From the NCBI GenBank assembly GCA_014240055.1, contig JAAZXP010000055.1:1-5862 (forward strand): 5,862 nucleotides of DNA, in the 5' to 3' direction. A model generated the notes under the pieces. That model did no database searches. It was given only the letters and a program-made list of their open reading frames with translations, and had not been told where the DNA came from. Of the stretch, positions 5,336-5,862 are shown one piece after another (the stretch's first letter is position 1; the number at the start of each line of letters is the position of its first letter). Position numbers and translations under genes: made by a program. Source of the stretch: Methanobacteriota archaeon. Lineage in GTDB: Archaea > Thermoplasmatota > Poseidoniia > MGIII > CG-Epi1.

Positions 5336-5862
5336 GTAGAAAAAGTAGGTCATGATGGTATTATAACCGTAGAAGAAGCTAAATCAATGGAAACTAGTCT
5401 CAAAGTTGTTGAAGGAATGGAATTCGATAAGGGATATGTTTCACCTTATATGATTACAGATCGTGAGAAGAGAGAATCTGTTTTAGAAAATCCTAAGATT
5501 TTATTTACAGATCATACAATTTCATCTGCACAAGATTTGATTCCAGCTCTAGAAGTAGCAGTTAAACAAAGTAAATCTCCTTTATTGATTGTTTCTAAAG
5601 ATCTCGAAGGTGAAGCCTTAGCTACTTTAGTTCTGAATGTAGCTTCTAAAGTTGTTAAAGCATGTGCAGTTAAAGCTCCAGGTTTTGGAGATGAGCAAGG
5701 TGAACAACTTGAAGATTTAGCCATTCTAACCGGTGGTACTGTTATCATTAAAGATCAGGGTTCAGAGTTAAAAGATATCACAGAAATGCATCTTGGAACT
5801 GCTGAAAAAGTAATTATAGCTAAAAATAAAACAACTATAATTTCTGGTGGCGGAGAAAAGAA
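5324..5862 (+). CDS. groEL: GroEL (group I chaperonin), internal part, runs off the right edge
   Basis: About 179 codons in one open plus-strand frame encode the GroEL segment matching roughly E. coli residues 162-338. It starts IASAVEKVGHDGIITVEE, then VVEGMEFDKGYVSPYMITD, EGEALATLVLNV, VKAPGFGDEQGEQLEDLA and ILTGGTVI, and ends TTIISGGGEK at the window edge. It covers the end of the first intermediate segment and most of the apical, substrate- and GroES-binding domain. No start codon belongs to it in the window and the N-terminal equatorial domain (about 160 residues) is absent. Together with the minus-strand piece it leaves only about residues 1-161 and 339-376 unseen, with no overlap, so the two pieces can come from a single gene copy. 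Either the gene is broken by inversion or the sequence is chimeric here; the second seems more likely. Confidence 0.92.
   Translation, partial: MASAVEKVGHDGIITVEEAKSMETSLKVVEGMEFDKGYVSPYMITDREKRESVLENPKILFTDHTISSAQDLIPALEVAVKQSKSPLLIVSKDLEGEALATLVLNVASKVVKACAVKAPGFGDEQGEQLEDLAILTGGTVIIKDQGSELKDITEMHLGTAEKVIIAKNKTTIISGGGEK

Noticed and set aside
5512..5748. Minus-strand open frame opposite the plus-strand groEL piece
   Set aside because: It is antisense to conserved GroEL apical-domain coding sequence.
4795..5862. Archaeal thermosome
   Set aside because: All diagnostic stretches are group I GroEL; the Gly-Met tail alone could mislead, but VKAPGFGD and DPVKVTRNA are bacterial-type.
4795..5862. 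Two separate chaperonin genes arranged head to head
   Set aside because: Neither piece has its own start region or N-terminal domain, there is no intergenic DNA, and the pieces are complementary parts of one protein.

Overview
The window is AT-rich (about one third G+C by eye) and densely coded. It holds a tRNA-His gene, four complete protein genes (an ATP-dependent DNA ligase-like protein, histidyl-tRNA synthetase, an acyl-CoA/propionyl-CoA carboxylase carboxyltransferase subunit and a PrxQ-type peroxiredoxin) and two pieces of one groEL gene facing opposite ways. Nothing is phage-like, and there is no CRISPR array or insertion sequence.

The best guess for the host is a free-living aerobic planktonic archaeon, for example a marine Thermoplasmatota-like lineage. 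The main support is that four starts lack a convincing Shine-Dalgarno site, or have one at an odd distance, and instead have a TATA-like box about 24-28 nt upstream. That spacing is expected for leaderless archaeal mRNAs. Against it, GroEL, the HisRS variant and PrxQ all look bacterial. The assignment is therefore tentative: either an archaeon with many bacterial genes, or a bacterium with weak translation signals.

Layout. 23-101: tRNA-His(GTG) with an encoded G-1 and CCA. 136-1410 (+): ligase with an N-terminal WGR-like domain. 1407-2663 (-): hisS, tail to tail with the ligase and overlapping it at a shared TTAA. 2664-2737: a 74-bp divergent promoter region. 2738-4282 (+): pccB-like gene. 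4313-4789 (+): peroxiredoxin. 4795 to about 5330 (-): 3' part of groEL, convergent with the peroxiredoxin. About 5324-5862 (+): internal part of groEL, running off the right edge. No gene-free stretch is longer than 300 bases.

The genes do not form one pathway. tRNA-His and its cognate synthetase lie within 2.7 kb of each other. The carboxyltransferase implies propionyl-CoA or acyl-CoA carboxylation with biotin carboxylase and biotin carrier subunits encoded elsewhere. The peroxiredoxin and GroEL are general stress proteins.

The most striking signal is at about 5324-5331. Antisense groEL coding sequence, ending near E. coli residue 377, switches without a gap to sense groEL coding sequence starting near residue 162. 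The two share a short palindrome-centred overlap. This is either a real inversion that destroys groEL or, more likely, a chimera made during whole-genome amplification or assembly. It should be settled before groEL is called absent, broken or novel in this genome.
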